Below are positions 63,981-64,000 of a stretch of DNA of 64,000 nt, piece after piece. The translations under genes and the position numbers were made by a program. Position 1 is the first letter of the stretch, and the number at the start of each line of letters is the position of its first letter. The notes under the pieces are model-generated. The model was not told where the DNA came from. It ran no database searches and was given only the letters and a program-made list of their open reading frames with translations. The DNA is from Rhododendron vialii (lineage: Eukaryota > Streptophyta > Magnoliopsida > Ericales > Ericaceae): the NCBI RefSeq assembly GCF_030253575.1, contig NC_080560.1, positions 32,787,501-32,851,500 of the forward strand, written 5' to 3'.

Positions 63981-64000
63981 GTAACCTCACTCAGCTCACC

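Noticed and set aside
1-64000. CRISPR arrays, bacterial operons, riboswitches or prophage
   Set aside because: No regular direct-repeat/spacer arrays and no bacterial gene structure. The sequence is plant nuclear DNA; the only regular array is the 30-bp minisatellite without unique spacers.

Overview
The window is nuclear DNA from a flowering plant, most likely a eudicot. Two complete L-type lectin receptor kinase genes, degenerate plant U2 snRNA copies, plant copia and Tat-type gypsy retrotransposons, CACTA/hAT/Stowaway MITEs and a plant mobile domain gene all point that way, against a base composition that is AT-rich outside coding segments. I cannot name the species from sequence alone. 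There is no operon structure. The window is a small tandem-duplicated gene neighbourhood that mobile elements have heavily invaded and pulled apart.

Region by region. 1-5.7 kb: three decayed U2 snRNA copies with long repeated spacers, one split by a Stowaway MITE and one by a hAT element; a fourth copy lies at 24.4 kb. 5.9-6.4 kb: a LINE remnant. 6.8-8.8 kb: lectin receptor kinase 1 (minus). 9.2-15.2 kb: duplicated flanking blocks of the kinase unit, a scar where a third kinase gene seems to have been deleted (about 11.2 kb), a truncated copia element, and retroposon debris. 15.3-25.4 kb: a CACTA MITE, three solo LTRs with intact 5-bp target duplications (one containing a hAT element), a copia LTR with an inverted pol fragment, and the fourth U2 unit. 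26.25-43.36 kb: one old copia-type element (LTRs and primer-binding site visible, no coding capacity) that received a solo LTR and an 11.8-kb Tat-lineage gypsy element. The Tat element lies on the minus strand, has a second (archaeal-type) RNase H, and carries a degenerate spliced plus-strand gene between integrase and 3' LTR. 43.4-48.4 kb: a MITE, a SINE with a 14-bp target duplication, a third kinase-unit flank block and a 2.3-kb MITE-rich insertion. 49.2-51.1 kb: lectin receptor kinase 2 (minus), with a frameshifted tail. 52.6-55.3 kb: a MITE and a truncated LTR. 55.3-64 kb: a second Tat-type LTR (minus) with polypurine tract, a 30-bp hairpin minisatellite, and two plus-strand genes that would be antisense to the element: a six-exon plant mobile domain gene and a DUF7745-like gene running off the end.

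The only genes that look usable by the plant are the two lectin receptor kinases, which would act as plasma-membrane receptors. Everything else is transposable-element coding sequence or relics. The most interesting theme is the repeated architecture of Tat-type elements carrying spliced antisense genes, together with a family-wide palindrome (core CTGGCGTACGCCAG) and a minisatellite whose hairpin stems covary.
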